Assembly: GCA_027488785.1 (NCBI GenBank)
Contig: JAIYAY010000030.1
Coordinates: forward strand, 1 to 52,990
Origin: Sphingomonadales bacterium
GTDB taxonomy: Bacteria > Pseudomonadota > Alphaproteobacteria > Sphingomonadales > Sphingomonadaceae
DNA: 52,990 bases
Direction of reading: 5' to 3'
Part shown: one piece after another, positions 44,210 through 52,990 of the stretch
How the letters are laid out: every line of letters begins with the position of its first letter
Numbering within the stretch: the stretch's first letter is position 1
Notes under the pieces: model-generated
What the model was told of the DNA's origin: nothing
Databases searched by the model: none
Seen by the model: the letters and a program-made list of their open reading frames with translations, nothing else
Translations under genes and position numbers: made by a program

Positions 44210-45121
44210 ATGGCAGATCCTTATTCCATATTAGGCGTGTCCAAGGGCGCGGACGACAAGGCGATCAAGGTCGCTTATCGTAAGCTGGCGAAGGAATTGC
44301 ATCCCGACAAGAACAAGGACAATCCGAAGGCGTCGGATAGGTTTAGCGAAGTGACGCAGGCCTATGATCTATTGTCCGACCCCAAAAAACGCGGTCAATA
44401 TGATCGCGGCGAGATTGACGAAAACGGGCAGCCGCGCTTTGCGGGCAATCCTTTTGGCGGTGGCTATTCCCAAGGCGGCCCGGCGGGCGGCAATTTCGGC
44501 AGTGGTGGGATTGACTTGGGCGACATATTTGATGGTCTGTTTGGCGGCGGGGGCGGTGCACGTCCTGGTGCCGGGCCGGGCTCACGGCCGCACCAAGCTC
44601 CGCCCAAGGGCGCGAATATTGCTTATGCGCATCTGGTGTCATTCACCGATGCCGCCACGCTTGCCCCGCAGCGCATCATGCTGGGCGACGGCAAGACGGT
44701 GGAGTTCAAATTGCCCGCTGGCATAGTTGCGGGCCAGCAAATCCGCATCCCCGGCAAGGGGCAGCCTGGCCCGGGTGGCTATGGCGACGCGATGGTCACG
44801 CTAAAGATTGGCAAGCATCCGCACTTGGTGCGCGATGGCGACAATATCCGTATCGATATGCCGATTTCACTCAAAGAGGCGGTGGCAGGCGGCAAGGTCA
44901 AGGTGCCGACGGTGGATGGCGCTGTCATGTTGACCGTCCCGCCGCGCACCAATTCTGGCGCAGTGCTGCGAATCAAGGGACGCGGCTTTACCGCTAAGAC
45001 CGGCGCGCGGGGGGATCAGTTGGTGACGTTGATGATCCATCTACCGACGGACCCAGCGGAACTTGCACGGTTAAGTGACATTCTCTCGGACAGCTCTGTC
45101 CGGGAGAATATGGGTGTCTGA
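44210..45121 (+). CDS. J-domain co-chaperone (DnaJ/CbpA type, no zinc finger)
   Basis: A 303-residue DnaJ-family protein. The J domain (residues 3-68) has the HPD triad in 'LAKELHPDKNKDN', followed by a Gly/Phe-rich linker to about 130 ('GGGYSQGGPAGGNFGSGG'), then the C-terminal client-binding domains ('IRIPGKGQPGPGGYGDAMV', 'LRIKGRGF'). It lacks the four CxxCxGxG repeats of DnaJ, so it is type II (CbpA-like), acting with DnaK. AGGGA lies seven bases before the ATG. It overlaps the YihY start by eight bases. Confidence 0.93.
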   Translation: MADPYSILGVSKGADDKAIKVAYRKLAKELHPDKNKDNPKASDRFSEVTQAYDLLSDPKKRGQYDRGEIDENGQPRFAGNPFGGGYSQGGPAGGNFGSGGIDLGDIFDGLFGGGGGARPGAGPGSRPHQAPPKGANIAYAHLVSFTDAATLAPQRIMLGDGKTVEFKLPAGIVAGQQIRIPGKGQPGPGGYGDAMVTLKIGKHPHLVRDGDNIRIDMPISLKEAVAGGKVKVPTVDGAVMLTVPPRTNSGAVLRIKGRGFTAKTGARGDQLVTLMIHLPTDPAELARLSDILSDSSVRENMGV

Positions 45122-46076
45122 AATTTCGCCTTTGTCACCGGAGGCGCGTGCGCACCTTCCGGCGACAACGCATGCGGATGAAAGCGAAGCTACATGGTTT
45201 GCGCGGCTTGGCCTTCCGGGGCAGGTCGTGGAAGTGGCCAAGCGCGTTGGCATGGGCGTGTATAGCGACGGCTTCATTCACGCGGGCAATTTCGCCTATC
45301 TGTCTTTGTTGTCCTTATTCGCCTTTTGCGTCGTGGCGGCTGCAATCGCGGGTGCCTTTGGCCAAACCGAGTCTGGCCTCGCGTTAATCGAGGCCTTTTT
45401 TAAAACGGTCCCGCCCAGCGTGGCTAGTGCCCTGCAAGGACCCATTCAGTCCGCCATGACCGCGCGCTCCGGGCCGTTATTGTGGTTGAGTGCGGGTGTC
45501 AGCCTGTGGACGGCTGCCAGCCTTATCGAAACCTTTCGCGACGTTTTGCATCGCGCATATGGCGCAACACCCAGCCGCGCATTCTGGCATTACCGGTTGG
45601 GCTCGCTTGGTGCGATTATCGCTTCGGTGGTTCTCGCCATGGTTGCTTTTTCCGCGCAAGTGTTGGTCACTGCGGCGGAGGATTTTGTCTACCGCTTCAT
45701 TCCCACCGCGCAGACAGTGGCGAGCTATTTCGCATGGGGTCGTATCATTCCCTTTGTCACCCTGTTTGCTGCGATTTACGTCATTTTCGCAGGGCTGACG
45801 CCGGCCAAATATCGTTCTTCGGATTTTCCAAAATGGCCGGGCGCGGCCTTTGTCAGCCTTTGGTGGCTTGGGTTAACCGCGTTGCTGCCCATTTTCCTAT
45901 CCAGTGTGAGCAATTATGATTTGGCTTATGGCAGCCTGGCAGGGGTGATGTTGGCGTTGATTTTCTTTTACCTGATAGGCCTTGGCTTGGTAACAGGGGC
46001 GCAATTGAACGCGGCGCTGGCCAACGCCCATGAAAATGGACTAAGGTACGTCAAAGCACATATAGCGGACGAATGA
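45114..46076 (+). CDS. YihY/virulence factor BrkB family inner membrane protein
   Basis: A 320-residue membrane protein with about six helices between residues 60 and 305. 'DGFIHAGNFAYLSLLSLF' is the family's N-terminal signature (usually ...R..A..LA...LLSL.P), and 'YLIGLGLVTGAQLNAAL' is the C-terminal one. The family was once called RNase BN in error; its function is unproven. I chose the GTG at 45114 with GGGAG seven bases upstream; an ATG further upstream lies inside the J-domain gene. fabI follows seven bases later. Confidence 0.87.
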   Translation: MSEISPLSPEARAHLPATTHADESEATWFARLGLPGQVVEVAKRVGMGVYSDGFIHAGNFAYLSLLSLFAFCVVAAAIAGAFGQTESGLALIEAFFKTVPPSVASALQGPIQSAMTARSGPLLWLSAGVSLWTAASLIETFRDVLHRAYGATPSRAFWHYRLGSLGAIIASVVLAMVAFSAQVLVTAAEDFVYRFIPTAQTVASYFAWGRIIPFVTLFAAIYVIFAGLTPAKYRSSDFPKWPGAAFVSLWWLGLTALLPIFLSSVSNYDLAYGSLAGVMLALIFFYLIGLGLVTGAQLNAALANAHENGLRYVKAHIADE

Positions 46077-46083
46077 GGATATT

Positions 46084-46911
46084 ATGACCGGATTGATGGC
46101 AGGCAAACGCGGGCTGATTATGGGACTTGCCAATGACAAGTCGCTCGCATGGGGCATCGCAAAGCGCTTGCATGCCGAAGGTGCCGAACTGGCCTTTAGC
46201 TATCAGGGTGAGGTCATGGAAAAGCGCGTCCGGCCGTTGGCGGCGCAACTGGGTTGTGATTTCCTGATTGACTGCGATGTCGCGGACATGGCCAATCTTG
46301 ACCGCGCGTTTGAAACGCTGGCGGAAAAATGGCCAACCATCGACTTCGTGGTGCACGCGATTGGCTTCACCAATAAAGAGGCGCTGCGCGGCAAATATTA
46401 TGATGTCGGTTTGGAAGACTTTTTGTTGACCATGAATGTCAGCGTCTACAGCTTTACCGCAGTTGCCAAGCGTGCGGCTGCGATGATGAAGCCGCTTGAC
46501 CCCGAAACCGGCGAAGGCGGCGGGTCAATGCTGACATTGAGCTATTATGGCGCGGAAAAGGTTATGCCACATTATAACGTGATGGGCGTGGCAAAGGCTG
46601 CGTTGGAAACATCGGTCAAATATCTGGCCAATGACGTGGGGCCGCAGGGCATTCGCGTGAATGCCATTTCGGCGGGCCCGATCAAGACCTTGGCAGCATC
46701 GGGTATTGGCGATTTCCGTTATATATTGAAATGGAATGAGCTGAACACGCCGCTGCGCCGTAATGTGACGATTGATGATGTCGGCTCCTCGGCGCTCTAC
46801 TTCCTGTCCGATCTCGCAGCAGGGGTGACGGGCGAAACCCACCATGTTGACGCAGGTTATCACACCGTCGGCATGAAACAGGAGGATGCTCCTGATATCG
46901 CTGTCTCCTAA
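46084..46911 (+). CDS. fabI: Enoyl-[acyl-carrier-protein] reductase (NADH), FabI
   Basis: A 275-residue short-chain reductase catalysing the last step of each fatty-acid elongation round; the triclosan target in bacteria with this form. 'GKRGLIMGLANDKSLAWGIA' is the FabI-type nucleotide-binding loop, 'HAIGFTNKEALRGKYYD' follows, and the catalytic Tyr-x6-Lys is in 'HYNVMGVAKAALE'. 'AGPIKTLAASGI' is the substrate-binding loop. GAGGA before the ATG is well placed. The stop overlaps the next start by one base (TAATG). Confidence 0.96.
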   Translation: MTGLMAGKRGLIMGLANDKSLAWGIAKRLHAEGAELAFSYQGEVMEKRVRPLAAQLGCDFLIDCDVADMANLDRAFETLAEKWPTIDFVVHAIGFTNKEALRGKYYDVGLEDFLLTMNVSVYSFTAVAKRAAAMMKPLDPETGEGGGSMLTLSYYGAEKVMPHYNVMGVAKAALETSVKYLANDVGPQGIRVNAISAGPIKTLAASGIGDFRYILKWNELNTPLRRNVTIDDVGSSALYFLSDLAAGVTGETHHVDAGYHTVGMKQEDAPDIAVS

Positions 46912-47246
46912 TGTTTGAGGGGCATAGCGACGCGCTGGTCCTTCTTCTGGTAGGCTGTGCCGTGCTTATTGGCGTGCACGGATATTGGCACGCGCGTCGG
47001 TATTGGGAGGGGTTGCCGCCGTTGTTGGACGCTTTTGTCTCAATGGCAGGCTTTATTGGCATTATTGGCGCATTTGTATGGGCAGGACGTATCGGCGCGA
47101 CCTACGGCCATCCCCACGCTGCTCGTGTGATAGGTGTCGCGATTGCGCTCATCATTTTTCGGGCAATCCGGACATGGATCGGCAAGGAGCAAGTCCGTTA
47201 TCGGTCGGGGCAATTGAAGAAAACGGAAACAGCAAATGAGCTTTAA
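46911..47246 (+). CDS. Hypothetical small membrane protein between fabI and aroC
   Basis: A 111-residue protein I do not recognise. Hydrophobic stretches at about 8-25 ('[19 protein letters not shown]'), 42-60 ('[19 protein letters not shown]') and 70-85 ('[18 protein letters not shown]') suggest three membrane helices, with a basic C-terminus inside. It is coupled to fabI (one-base overlap) and its end overlaps aroC by 11 bases, so it is clearly translated with them. The context hints at an envelope role but gives no reaction. Confidence 0.72.
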   Translation: MFEGHSDALVLLLVGCAVLIGVHGYWHARRYWEGLPPLLDAFVSMAGFIGIIGAFVWAGRIGATYGHPHAARVIGVAIALIIFRAIRTWIGKEQVRYRSGQLKKTETANEL

Positions 47247-48312
47247 TACCTTTGGCCGCGTCTTCCGTTTTTCGACATGGGGCGAATCGCATGGTCCGGC
47301 GCTTGGCGCTTTGGTGGATGGGTGCCCCCCGGGCCTTGCTTTGTCTGAGGCTGATATTCAGCCATTTTTGGACCAAAGGCGTCCAGGTACGTCGCGATTC
47401 ACAACGCAGCGGCAGGAACCCGATGCTGTGCGAATATTGTCCGGCGTATTTGAAGGCCGCACGACAGGCACGCCGATTTCGCTGATAATCGAAAATGTAG
47501 ACCAACGGTCAAAGGATTATTCTGACGTGGCTAAGGCCTATCGCCCCGGCCATGCTGATTACAGCTATGACGCCAAATATGGCTTTCGCGATTATCGCGG
47601 CGGTGGCCGGTCAAGTGCGCGTGAAACCGCCGCGCGCGTGGCGGCAGGTGCAGTCGCGCGTGCCGTTATTCCTGATGTAGAAATCATGGCCTATGTCGCC
47701 GAAATCGGTGGCGATGCGATTAATCGCGATAATTTCGAAGCATCACAAATTGATAAAAACCCGTTTTTCTGCCCCGATGAAGCGGCGGCGGGGCGCTGGG
47801 AAAAATTGGTCGATGAAGCGCGCAAGGCGGGCTCCTCGCTCGGCGCGGTCATCGAATGCGTTGCCACAGGCGTTCCGCCCGGCTGGGGCGCGCCGCTTTA
47901 TGCCAAGCTGGACAGCGAGTTGGCGTCTGCCATGATGAGCATCAATGCCGTTAAAGGCGTAGAGATTGGCGCTGGTTTTGGCGCAGCGCGGTTGCGTGGC
48001 GAGGAAAATGCCGACCGGATGCGGCCAGCCAGCGAGGGGTCAAACCATCCCGAATTTCTAGCCAATAATGCTGGCGGTATCGCGGGCGGCATTTCCACGG
48101 GGCAGCCGGTGATGGTGCGCGTTGCGTTTAAGCCGACCTCCTCCATCCTTACGCCGGTCGAAACCGTCACAAGCGAAGGGGCCGCCACGGACATCGTCAC
48201 CAAGGGCCGCCACGACCCTTGCGTGGGCATAAGGGGCGCACCTGTGGTCGCTGCGATGATGGCGTTGGTACTGGCCGATCAGAAGCTGCTGCACCGCGCG
48301 CAATGCGGATAG
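47236..48312 (+). CDS. aroC: Chorismate synthase
   Basis: A 358-residue FMN-dependent enzyme making chorismate, the last shared step of aromatic amino acid synthesis. '[20 protein letters not shown]' is signature 1, '[20 protein letters not shown]' with '[20 protein letters not shown]' signature 2, and '[14 protein letters not shown]' the later one; all are intact. It overlaps the small membrane protein gene by 11 bases, and a cupin gene follows nine bases downstream. Confidence 0.97.
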   Translation: MSFNTFGRVFRFSTWGESHGPALGALVDGCPPGLALSEADIQPFLDQRRPGTSRFTTQRQEPDAVRILSGVFEGRTTGTPISLIIENVDQRSKDYSDVAKAYRPGHADYSYDAKYGFRDYRGGGRSSARETAARVAAGAVARAVIPDVEIMAYVAEIGGDAINRDNFEASQIDKNPFFCPDEAAAGRWEKLVDEARKAGSSLGAVIECVATGVPPGWGAPLYAKLDSELASAMMSINAVKGVEIGAGFGAARLRGEENADRMRPASEGSNHPEFLANNAGGIAGGISTGQPVMVRVAFKPTSSILTPVETVTSEGAATDIVTKGRHDPCVGIRGAPVVAAMMALVLADQKLLHRAQCG

Positions 48313-48321
48313 GGAAACGCG

Positions 48322-48768
48322 ATGCCGAAGATAGATATTGAAGCTATCGCGCAAAGCAATGCAACGGGATATCCCCCAGCCTATGCAAGTGCAGTGTCAG
48401 GCAGATTGTATCGTCGCCTTGCTCCGCCTTCAGGCTTGACGGAATTCGGTGCCAGTCATGTGGTCTTGAAACCTGGAGCATGGTCTTCGCAAAGACACTG
48501 GCACGAAGATGAAGATGAGATGGTAATTATGCTTTCGGGGGAAGCTATCCTCGTCGAAAATGACGGTCGTCAGGTAATGCGGCCCGGCGATGTTGCTGCA
48601 TTCCCAAAAGGAGTTGAAAACGCGCATGTTCTTATCAACGAAAGCGACCAAGACTGTATTTTTATCGCTATAGGCCGACCAGCAGCATCCGATTGTCATT
48701 ATCCAGACATTGACATGCACCTGTTCAACGGGACGGGATTTCGGAAAAAAGACGGAAGTGCACTTTAA
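48322..48768 (+). CDS. Cupin domain-containing protein
   Basis: A 148-residue single-cupin protein. The metal-binding motif 1 is 'QRHWHEDEDEMVIMLSGEA' (His, His, Glu positions) and motif 2 is 'MRPGDVAAFPKGVENAHVLI', with the last His kept. A C-terminal extension 'HYPDIDMHLFNGTGFRKKDG' is seen in cupins related to sugar or auxin-binding-like proteins. Substrate unknown. It follows aroC closely, but its base usage looks more AT-rich than its neighbours, so it may be a later arrival. Confidence 0.85.
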   Translation: MPKIDIEAIAQSNATGYPPAYASAVSGRLYRRLAPPSGLTEFGASHVVLKPGAWSSQRHWHEDEDEMVIMLSGEAILVENDGRQVMRPGDVAAFPKGVENAHVLINESDQDCIFIAIGRPAASDCHYPDIDMHLFNGTGFRKKDGSAL

Positions 48769-48782
48769 GATGCGCGGCACAA

Positions 48783-48818
48783 CAATTGAACTATCATCGT
48801 CAATTGAACCATCGTCAT
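48783..48818. repeat. Short imperfect tandem repeat
   Basis: CAATTGAACTATCATCGT is followed at once by CAATTGAACCATCGTCATC; the first 12 bases differ at one position. A third ATCGTCATC occurs at the start of the adjacent REP-like element. It lies downstream of the cupin stop. Confidence 0.5.
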
Positions 48819-48829
48819 CAGTTAACACA

Positions 48830-48966
48830 TCGTCATCCTGAACTTGTTTCAGGATAACGCGCAACGTGGTTTGTTATCCCGAAACAAGTTCGGGATGACG
48901 ATTCTGTCTTGGGTGCTTTCCTGAAGTAAGTTGTGCTCTCCACGCCTTCGGTTCCAAGATGACGAA
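48830..48966. repeat. Second REP-like composite repeat
   Basis: TCGTCATCCTGAACTTGTTT at 48830-48849 matches the first 20 bases of the copy at 3841. The facing arm (48876-48901) carries C for T at its two stem positions (ATCCCGAAAC...GTTCGGGAT), so each arm still forms its own hairpin. Downstream TTGTGCTCTCCACGCCTTCG at 48931-48950 matches TTGTGCTCTGCACGCCTCCG at 3960-3979 at 18 of 20 positions, and both are followed by a degenerate AAGATGACGA/AGGATGACGA end. Confidence 0.82.
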
Positions 48967-48998
48967 CGCGTTGTGCTTCAAATCAAAAGCAGTCTGCC

Positions 48999-49667
48999 TT
49001 AAGTAAAGGCGCTTTCGATGCGCTGTATCGTCCATGGTTCTTCGGCAGCGGCGGCGTACCATTGTTCCATCCACGGATGCGCCATGATAGTTTCGGCATA
49101 GGCTTTGGCAAAACCCGGTAAGGGGAAATTATAGGTCACAAAGCGCGTGACAACGGGCGCGAACATAATGTCGGCCGCGCTGAAAGTGCCAAACAGATAG
49201 GGTCCATATTTGCCAAAGCGCGAACGCGCCTCTGCCCAGTTGTGCAATATGCGGACAGCATCGGCCTGTGTTTCTTCGGATAATGTGACGTTGGTCACAG
49301 TCCTGCGCGTGTTCATGGGGCATTCGCGGCGCAAGGACATGTAGCCCGAATGCATCTCCGCCGCCATGGATCGTGCCAGTCCACGCGCGACATGATCCTT
49401 GGGCCAATAACGGTCGCGCCCGACCTTGTCGGCGAGATAATCGATGATCGCGAGGCTATCCCAGACCACCGCTTCTCCATCCCACAGGGTCGGTACCTTG
49501 CCCGACGATGGCGCAAGGTCTGCCTGACGTTTGCGGTGTTCCCAGTCCTCATCAAACAATGGAACAATGATCTCTTCAAAATGCAGGCCGGATTGCTTCG
49601 CCGCGAGCCAGCCGCGCAGCGACCAGCTTGAATAGGCTTTATTTCCAATGATCAATTTCAAAGTCAT
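48999..49667 (-). CDS. Glutathione S-transferase family protein
   Basis: A 222-residue soluble GST. The N-terminal thioredoxin-like domain has 'LIIGNKAYSSWSLRGWLA', with a Ser at the usual glutathione-activating position, 'GKVPTLWDG' (cis-Pro) and 'VVWDSLAIIDYLAD' (gamma-glutamyl binding). The C-terminal domain is helical ('FGTFSAADIMFAPVVTRFVT'). The conjugation substrate is unknown. I start at 'MTLKLIIG'; the frame opens four codons earlier. No operon partner. Confidence 0.92.
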   Translation of the reverse strand: MTLKLIIGNKAYSSWSLRGWLAAKQSGLHFEEIIVPLFDEDWEHRKRQADLAPSSGKVPTLWDGEAVVWDSLAIIDYLADKVGRDRYWPKDHVARGLARSMAAEMHSGYMSLRRECPMNTRRTVTNVTLSEETQADAVRILHNWAEARSRFGKYGPYLFGTFSAADIMFAPVVTRFVTYNFPLPGFAKAYAETIMAHPWMEQWYAAAAEEPWTIQRIESAFT

Positions 49668-49733
49668 GCGATCATACATGGCCTTTGTTTGCTTTTCTGT
49701 CGAGAGGGCAGAGGCGTATGGCCTAAGCCTCTT

Positions 49734-50354
49734 TTACGACGCCACAGCTTCCAATACGGCAGCCCGTAATTCTTCAATCCCGCCGCGCTTTTCGGCGGAG
49801 GTCACCGATAGATCTGGATACGCCGCAACATGCTTGCGCAGTTTTGTCATCGTGTCGGTTTCGACTGCGGCTAAGTCGCTGGCCTTGATTTTGTCGGTCT
49901 TGGTTAGCACGATACGATAGCTGATGGCGGCGCTATCGAGCATCGACATGATGTCATGATCGACCTCTTTAATGCCGTGGCGGCTGTCGATCAGGACGAA
50001 CACGCGTTTCAAAACCACGCGGCCCCGCAGATAATCATTAATCAGATAGCGCCATTGTTGCACGGTCTTGATGGGGGCTTTGGCGTATCCATAGCCCGGC
50101 ATGTCGACGATACGAAATACCGCAGGGTTGCCCACATCAAAGAAGTTCAATTCTTGTGTGCGACCCGGCGTATTCGAGGCACGCGCCAGATTGTTGCGGT
50201 TGACGAGCGCATTAATCAGGCTCGACTTGCCGACATTCGATCGACCCGCAAACGCAATTTCCGGCACCGTTGGTTCGGGCAGAAATTCGAGCTTTGGCGC
50301 GGATTTCAGGAAGCTGATGGGTCCTGAAAAGATTTTAGTCGTCGTTTCGGTCAC
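49734..50354 (-). CDS. engB: Ribosome biogenesis GTPase YihA/YsxC (EngB)
   Basis: A 206-residue GTPase needed for large-subunit assembly. G1 is '[14 protein letters not shown]', G2 lies in '[12 protein letters not shown]', G3 is '[11 protein letters not shown]' and G4 is 'LTKTDKI'. The start is GTG and overlaps the yidC stop (GTGA). It ends the rpmH-rnpA-yidD-yidC-engB cluster, a grouping that links ribosome and membrane-protein biogenesis. Confidence 0.96.
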   Translation of the reverse strand: MTETTTKIFSGPISFLKSAPKLEFLPEPTVPEIAFAGRSNVGKSSLINALVNRNNLARASNTPGRTQELNFFDVGNPAVFRIVDMPGYGYAKAPIKTVQQWRYLINDYLRGRVVLKRVFVLIDSRHGIKEVDHDIMSMLDSAAISYRIVLTKTDKIKASDLAAVETDTMTKLRKHVAAYPDLSVTSAEKRGGIEELRAAVLEAVAS

Positions 50355-52120
50355 GCCTTGGCATTCGCTTTCGCCTGCGCCTTTTCTTGGGCTTCACGGG
50401 CCATTTGCTCGCGCAAAATGGGATGCCGCGAATAGAGCCACTTTTGCTGGGCAATCGAAACGAGGTTGGACATCACCCAATACAACTGAAGACCAGCTGC
50501 AAATGGTGCCATAATGAACATCAGGAACCATGGCATGACTGCAAAGACCTGCTTTTGTATTTCGTCCATCGGTTGCGGGTTCAGGCGTTGCATGAGCCAC
50601 ATCGTCACACCTAACAAGATCGGCAATATACCGATGGCGATGAAAGATGGCGGGTCGAATGGCAGCAAACCAAATAGGTTGATTGGTGTCAGCGGGTCCG
50701 GTGCGGACAAATCCTTCAACCACAAGACAAATGGCTGATGACGCATTTCAATCGACAGCAGCAGAATCTTGTAAAGCGCGAAGAATATTGGAATTTGCAG
50801 CAAGATCGGAAGGCAGCCCGCGAGCGGGTTTACTTTTTCTTCCTTATATAACTGCATCATTTCCTGCTGGAGACGCGGCTTGTCGTCTTTCCAGCGGTCT
50901 TGAAGCGCCTTGAGCTTGGGCTGCACCGCACGCATCTGCGCCATAGACGCAAACTGCTTTTGCGCGACCGGATACATGAACAAACGGACAATGAGGGTTA
51001 GGCCAATGATGGCGACACCAAAGTTACCGAATACGCCAAACAACCAATGGAGAATCCAGAAGAAGGGAATGGCGATGAACCAGAACCAACCCCAGTCAAT
51101 GGCATAGTCCAAATATGGAATACCCAAATCTTGGGAATACGCATTTAGGACAGCCATTTCCTTGGCGCCCGCAAAGAGGCGTGAGCTGCTGTCAAATGCG
51201 GCCCCAGCAGCGACATTATTGTAACGCGTTGGGATAACCTGCGCTTGATAGACGTCGCCGCTCGCGCGGAACTTCGCCGAGACAGGCGTTTTCTGATCTG
51301 GAATTAGCGCGCCCAGCCAATATTTGTCGGTAAAGCCCAACCAGCCGCCGGTGCTGGTGAAGGCTGCTTCACCCTTATTTTCTTCGACATCGACATAGCC
51401 CCAATCATAATTGGGTTGATCATCGAACACACCCATAGGACCGATGTGGATATGGGTGAAGATTGAGCCGCCTGATGTCGCGTCGGCGGGCTTGCCGGTG
51501 CGGCTGAGTAACGCGAAGTTGGCGATTTCGGCAGGTGCCGTATCATTATTGGTGAAGCGCTGCTTTGCCGTGATCATGAAATTGTCGTCAATCGACAGAG
51601 CGATTTCAAACTTCTGATTTTGGGCATTGGTCCAGCTTAAGGTCACAGGCGTGGACGGTGTCAGCTTGTTGCCGCTGGGTGTCCATACGGTCTTGTCGTC
51701 TGGCGCAATGATGCCTGTGCCAGCCCAGCCAAAGCGAGCAAAATAGGCATTTTTGGTACCAGATGGCGCAAAAAGGCGAACCGGAGGCGAATCCTTAGCT
51801 AACGCCGTACGGTGGGTCAGCAACACGAGGTCGTCGATTTTCGCGCCCTCAAGATTAATCGAGCCTTTCAGCTTTGGTGTTTCGACCATGATGCGCGCGG
51901 ACGACTGTAGCGCGTTAGCGAGCGGAACGGCCTGAACCTTGGCGGGCGCGGCCTCGACAGGCATGTCGGAGGTCGCCGCACCTGCGGGGCTAGCGGCCGA
52001 ATCTGTTGTGCTGGCGACTGGCGCTGGTGTTGGGAAGAAATAGCTGGCGACATAGGGCCAGCCGAACAGGATGAGACCCGTCAGCAATACTGCAAATATC
52101 AGGTTGCGTTTATCGTCCAC
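50351..52120 (-). CDS. yidC: Membrane protein insertase YidC
   Basis: A 589-residue insertase. One N-terminal helix ('[20 protein letters not shown]'), a large periplasmic beta domain (about 60-340), then the conserved five-helix core starting near 360 ('[20 protein letters not shown]') with the hydrophilic-groove Arg and '[20 protein letters not shown]'. A Lys/Ala-rich tail ends it. It inserts proteins with or without SecYEG. The start codon is GTG. It is 34 bases after yidD and overlaps engB. Confidence 0.97.
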   Translation of the reverse strand: MDDKRNLIFAVLLTGLILFGWPYVASYFFPTPAPVASTTDSAASPAGAATSDMPVEAAPAKVQAVPLANALQSSARIMVETPKLKGSINLEGAKIDDLVLLTHRTALAKDSPPVRLFAPSGTKNAYFARFGWAGTGIIAPDDKTVWTPSGNKLTPSTPVTLSWTNAQNQKFEIALSIDDNFMITAKQRFTNNDTAPAEIANFALLSRTGKPADATSGGSIFTHIHIGPMGVFDDQPNYDWGYVDVEENKGEAAFTSTGGWLGFTDKYWLGALIPDQKTPVSAKFRASGDVYQAQVIPTRYNNVAAGAAFDSSSRLFAGAKEMAVLNAYSQDLGIPYLDYAIDWGWFWFIAIPFFWILHWLFGVFGNFGVAIIGLTLIVRLFMYPVAQKQFASMAQMRAVQPKLKALQDRWKDDKPRLQQEMMQLYKEEKVNPLAGCLPILLQIPIFFALYKILLLSIEMRHQPFVLWLKDLSAPDPLTPINLFGLLPFDPPSFIAIGILPILLGVTMWLMQRLNPQPMDEIQKQVFAVMPWFLMFIMAPFAAGLQLYWVMSNLVSIAQQKWLYSRHPILREQMAREAQEKAQAKANAKA

Positions 52121-52154
52121 GTCTAAAATTCCCCGTTAATCCGTGAATGGAGCA

Positions 52155-52367
52155 TCAGGGCACGGGATCATATCCGTGCCCACCCCAAGGTTGGCAGCGC
52201 AATAGCCGTTTGATGGCCAGCCAGCCACCCTTAATTGCGCCATATTTTTGTAGCGCACTAATCGCATATGCTGAGCAGCTTGGGCTATATCTGCAGGTCG
52301 GCGGCAAAATACGCGATGGGCCGATCTGCCAGGCCCTTGCGACCAGGATGAAGAGCTTTGCGATCAT
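52155..52367 (-). CDS. yidD: Membrane protein insertion efficiency factor YidD
   Basis: A 70-residue protein with the full family signature: '[20 protein letters not shown]' (three conserved Cys), '[20 protein letters not shown]' and terminal Pro. An amphipathic N-terminal helix ('[16 protein letters not shown]') attaches it to the membrane. It helps YidC-dependent insertion. It lies between rnpA and yidC in the usual order. Confidence 0.96.
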   Translation of the reverse strand: MIAKLFILVARAWQIGPSRILPPTCRYSPSCSAYAISALQKYGAIKGGWLAIKRLLRCQPWGGHGYDPVP

Positions 52368-52416
52368 AGGCTATCTCCCCGTCTACGTGCGATCCGGAGG
52401 ATTGGGTTATTGTCCG

Positions 52417-52752
52417 TCAGCCGCATAATTTGCCCAACGCCTTGATCATGTCGCTGCGCATTGCGCCAAAGTCCCGTTCAATCCCAGTGTCGCGGCCAAT
52501 CAGGATATGGTCAGCGCCGGGTTGGCCATTATGCCCGAGCATTTCCTGCGCGAGCGCGCGAAAGCGGCGGCGCATGCGGTTGCGGACTACGGCGTTGCCG
52601 ACTTTCTTGGTAATTGTAATGCCCAACCGAATGTCGGCGCTTTCATCCTGCCTGTCTTTCACAAGCAAAACAAAACCGGGAGTTGCATATCGCTTCCCCC
52701 GGTTGGCAGCCAGAAAATCTGACCTTTTTTTGATGACGCTGTAACCGCGCAT
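52417..52752 (-). CDS. rnpA: Ribonuclease P protein component
   Basis: A 111-residue basic protein that assists the RNase P RNA in tRNA 5' processing. 'VIKKRSDFLAANRGKRYATP' at the N-terminus is close to sphingomonad relatives, and 'ITKKVGNAVVRNRMRRRFRA' is the RNR signature that binds RNA. It starts 23 bases after rpmH and is co-transcribed with it in most bacteria. Confidence 0.96.
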   Translation of the reverse strand: MRGYSVIKKRSDFLAANRGKRYATPGFVLLVKDRQDESADIRLGITITKKVGNAVVRNRMRRRFRALAQEMLGHNGQPGADHILIGRDTGIERDFGAMRSDMIKALGKLCG

Positions 52753-52775
52753 GTCGCGGTCCGCCTGCTCGGTAA

Positions 52776-52910
52776 TTAAGCCGACAGCTTTTTGCGGCCG
52801 CGTGCGCGACGTGCGTTCAGGATGTTGCGGCCAGCAGCGGTTGACATACGAAGACGAGATCCGTGGCGACGCGCTCGCACGATTTTGCTCGGCTGAAAAG
52901 TGCGCTTCAT
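52776..52910 (-). CDS. rpmH: 50S ribosomal protein L34
   Basis: A 44-residue, very basic ribosomal protein read by eye because it is too short for common ORF cut-offs. The protein begins '[20 protein letters not shown]' and ends '[11 protein letters not shown]', the canonical L34 sequence. It is first in the rpmH-rnpA-yidD-yidC-engB cluster; the promoter should lie in the 80 bases to its right, where I see an A/T-rich leader but no clear boxes. Confidence 0.97.
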   Translation of the reverse strand: MKRTFQPSKIVRARRHGSRLRMSTAAGRNILNARRARGRKKLSA

Positions 52911-52990
52911 GACTGTAATCTTTAAATTTTTTGCGTCTTGAAATGAAAATGGTCGCCGAATCTGCGCAGCGACCTTTTCTGTTGCAGTGG
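52911..52990 (-). promoter_or_regulatory. Leader/promoter region of the rpmH cluster (truncated by the window)
   Basis: Eighty bases upstream of rpmH with an A/T-rich stretch (TTTAAATTTTTT at 52920-52931). It includes an imperfect inverted repeat GGTCGC (52950-52955) and GCGACC (52968-52973). Position alone suggests the promoter; no element is firmly identified. Confidence 0.3.

Noticed and set aside
1-52990. CRISPR array, toxin-antitoxin, restriction or abortive-infection system, secondary-metabolite cluster
   Set aside because: No regularly spaced repeats and no genes of these classes were seen; the PhzF-like and beta-lactamase-like genes stand alone and do not indicate such a system.

Overview
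The window is a gene-dense stretch of an alphaproteobacterial chromosome, most likely a Sphingomonadales member close to Sphingopyxis or Sphingorhabdus. This is inferred from protein flavour and gene order: rpsT-dnaA, secB/timA-mltA-smr, dciA with DsbA-like genes and smc, and rpmH-rnpA-yidD-yidC-engB. No database search was possible. Nearly everything is housekeeping. Accessory DNA is limited to the extreme left edge and a few small repeats.

Left to right. 1-211 holds the 3' end of a serine-type recombinase gene that reads through a tRNA-Arg(CCG) gene on the other strand, so the left edge is probably the end of an integrated element. 415-3774 is a four-gene, translationally coupled operon for branched-chain acyl-CoA (valine) breakdown that includes a VOC-fold gene. 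A REP-like inverted repeat follows. On the minus strand lie dapB-nth and a small exported protein (5821-4011), then a sirtuin on plus (5903-6610), then the minus-strand run ubiE-ubiB-coaBC-dut-moeB (11353-6599) for quinone, CoA, dUTP and cofactor metabolism. A 264-bp MITE-like element sits between ubiE and mutM. mutM, rpsT (with terminator), a long AT-rich leader and dnaA follow.

After dnaA come a zinc-ribbon/SH3 membrane protein, a DUF4136 lipoprotein, and secB-murJ-trpS on minus. timA-mltA-smr are on plus, dapE and glpK on minus. An exonuclease and ATP-dependent DNA ligase pair is on plus (25515-28093). A minus-strand replication and redox block follows: dciA, two DsbA-like proteins, smc and an alpha/beta hydrolase. 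mutY-serine hydrolase-nudC-FrnE-like form a coupled plus-strand operon. DUF1489 and mgtE lie on minus, a cyclophilin on plus with a bidirectional terminator, then EF-hand, phzF, CDF transporter and pdxH on minus. From 43688 a plus-strand run carries an ABA4-like protein, a J-domain protein, YihY, fabI, a small membrane protein, aroC and a cupin. The window closes with a second REP copy, a GST and the rpmH-rnpA-yidD-yidC-engB cluster.

The observations most worth following are: (1) the recombinase/tRNA junction; (2) the MITE-like element with 31-bp perfect terminal repeats and two internal hairpins, plus a related 20-mer that supplies stop codons to two convergent genes; (3) a ligase-associated exonuclease whose conserved N-terminus has no ATG, GTG or TTG start but has a well-placed ribosome site before an ATA codon; (4) a composite REP-like repeat duplicated 45 kb apart. 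No clear defence, CRISPR or secondary-metabolite system is visible.
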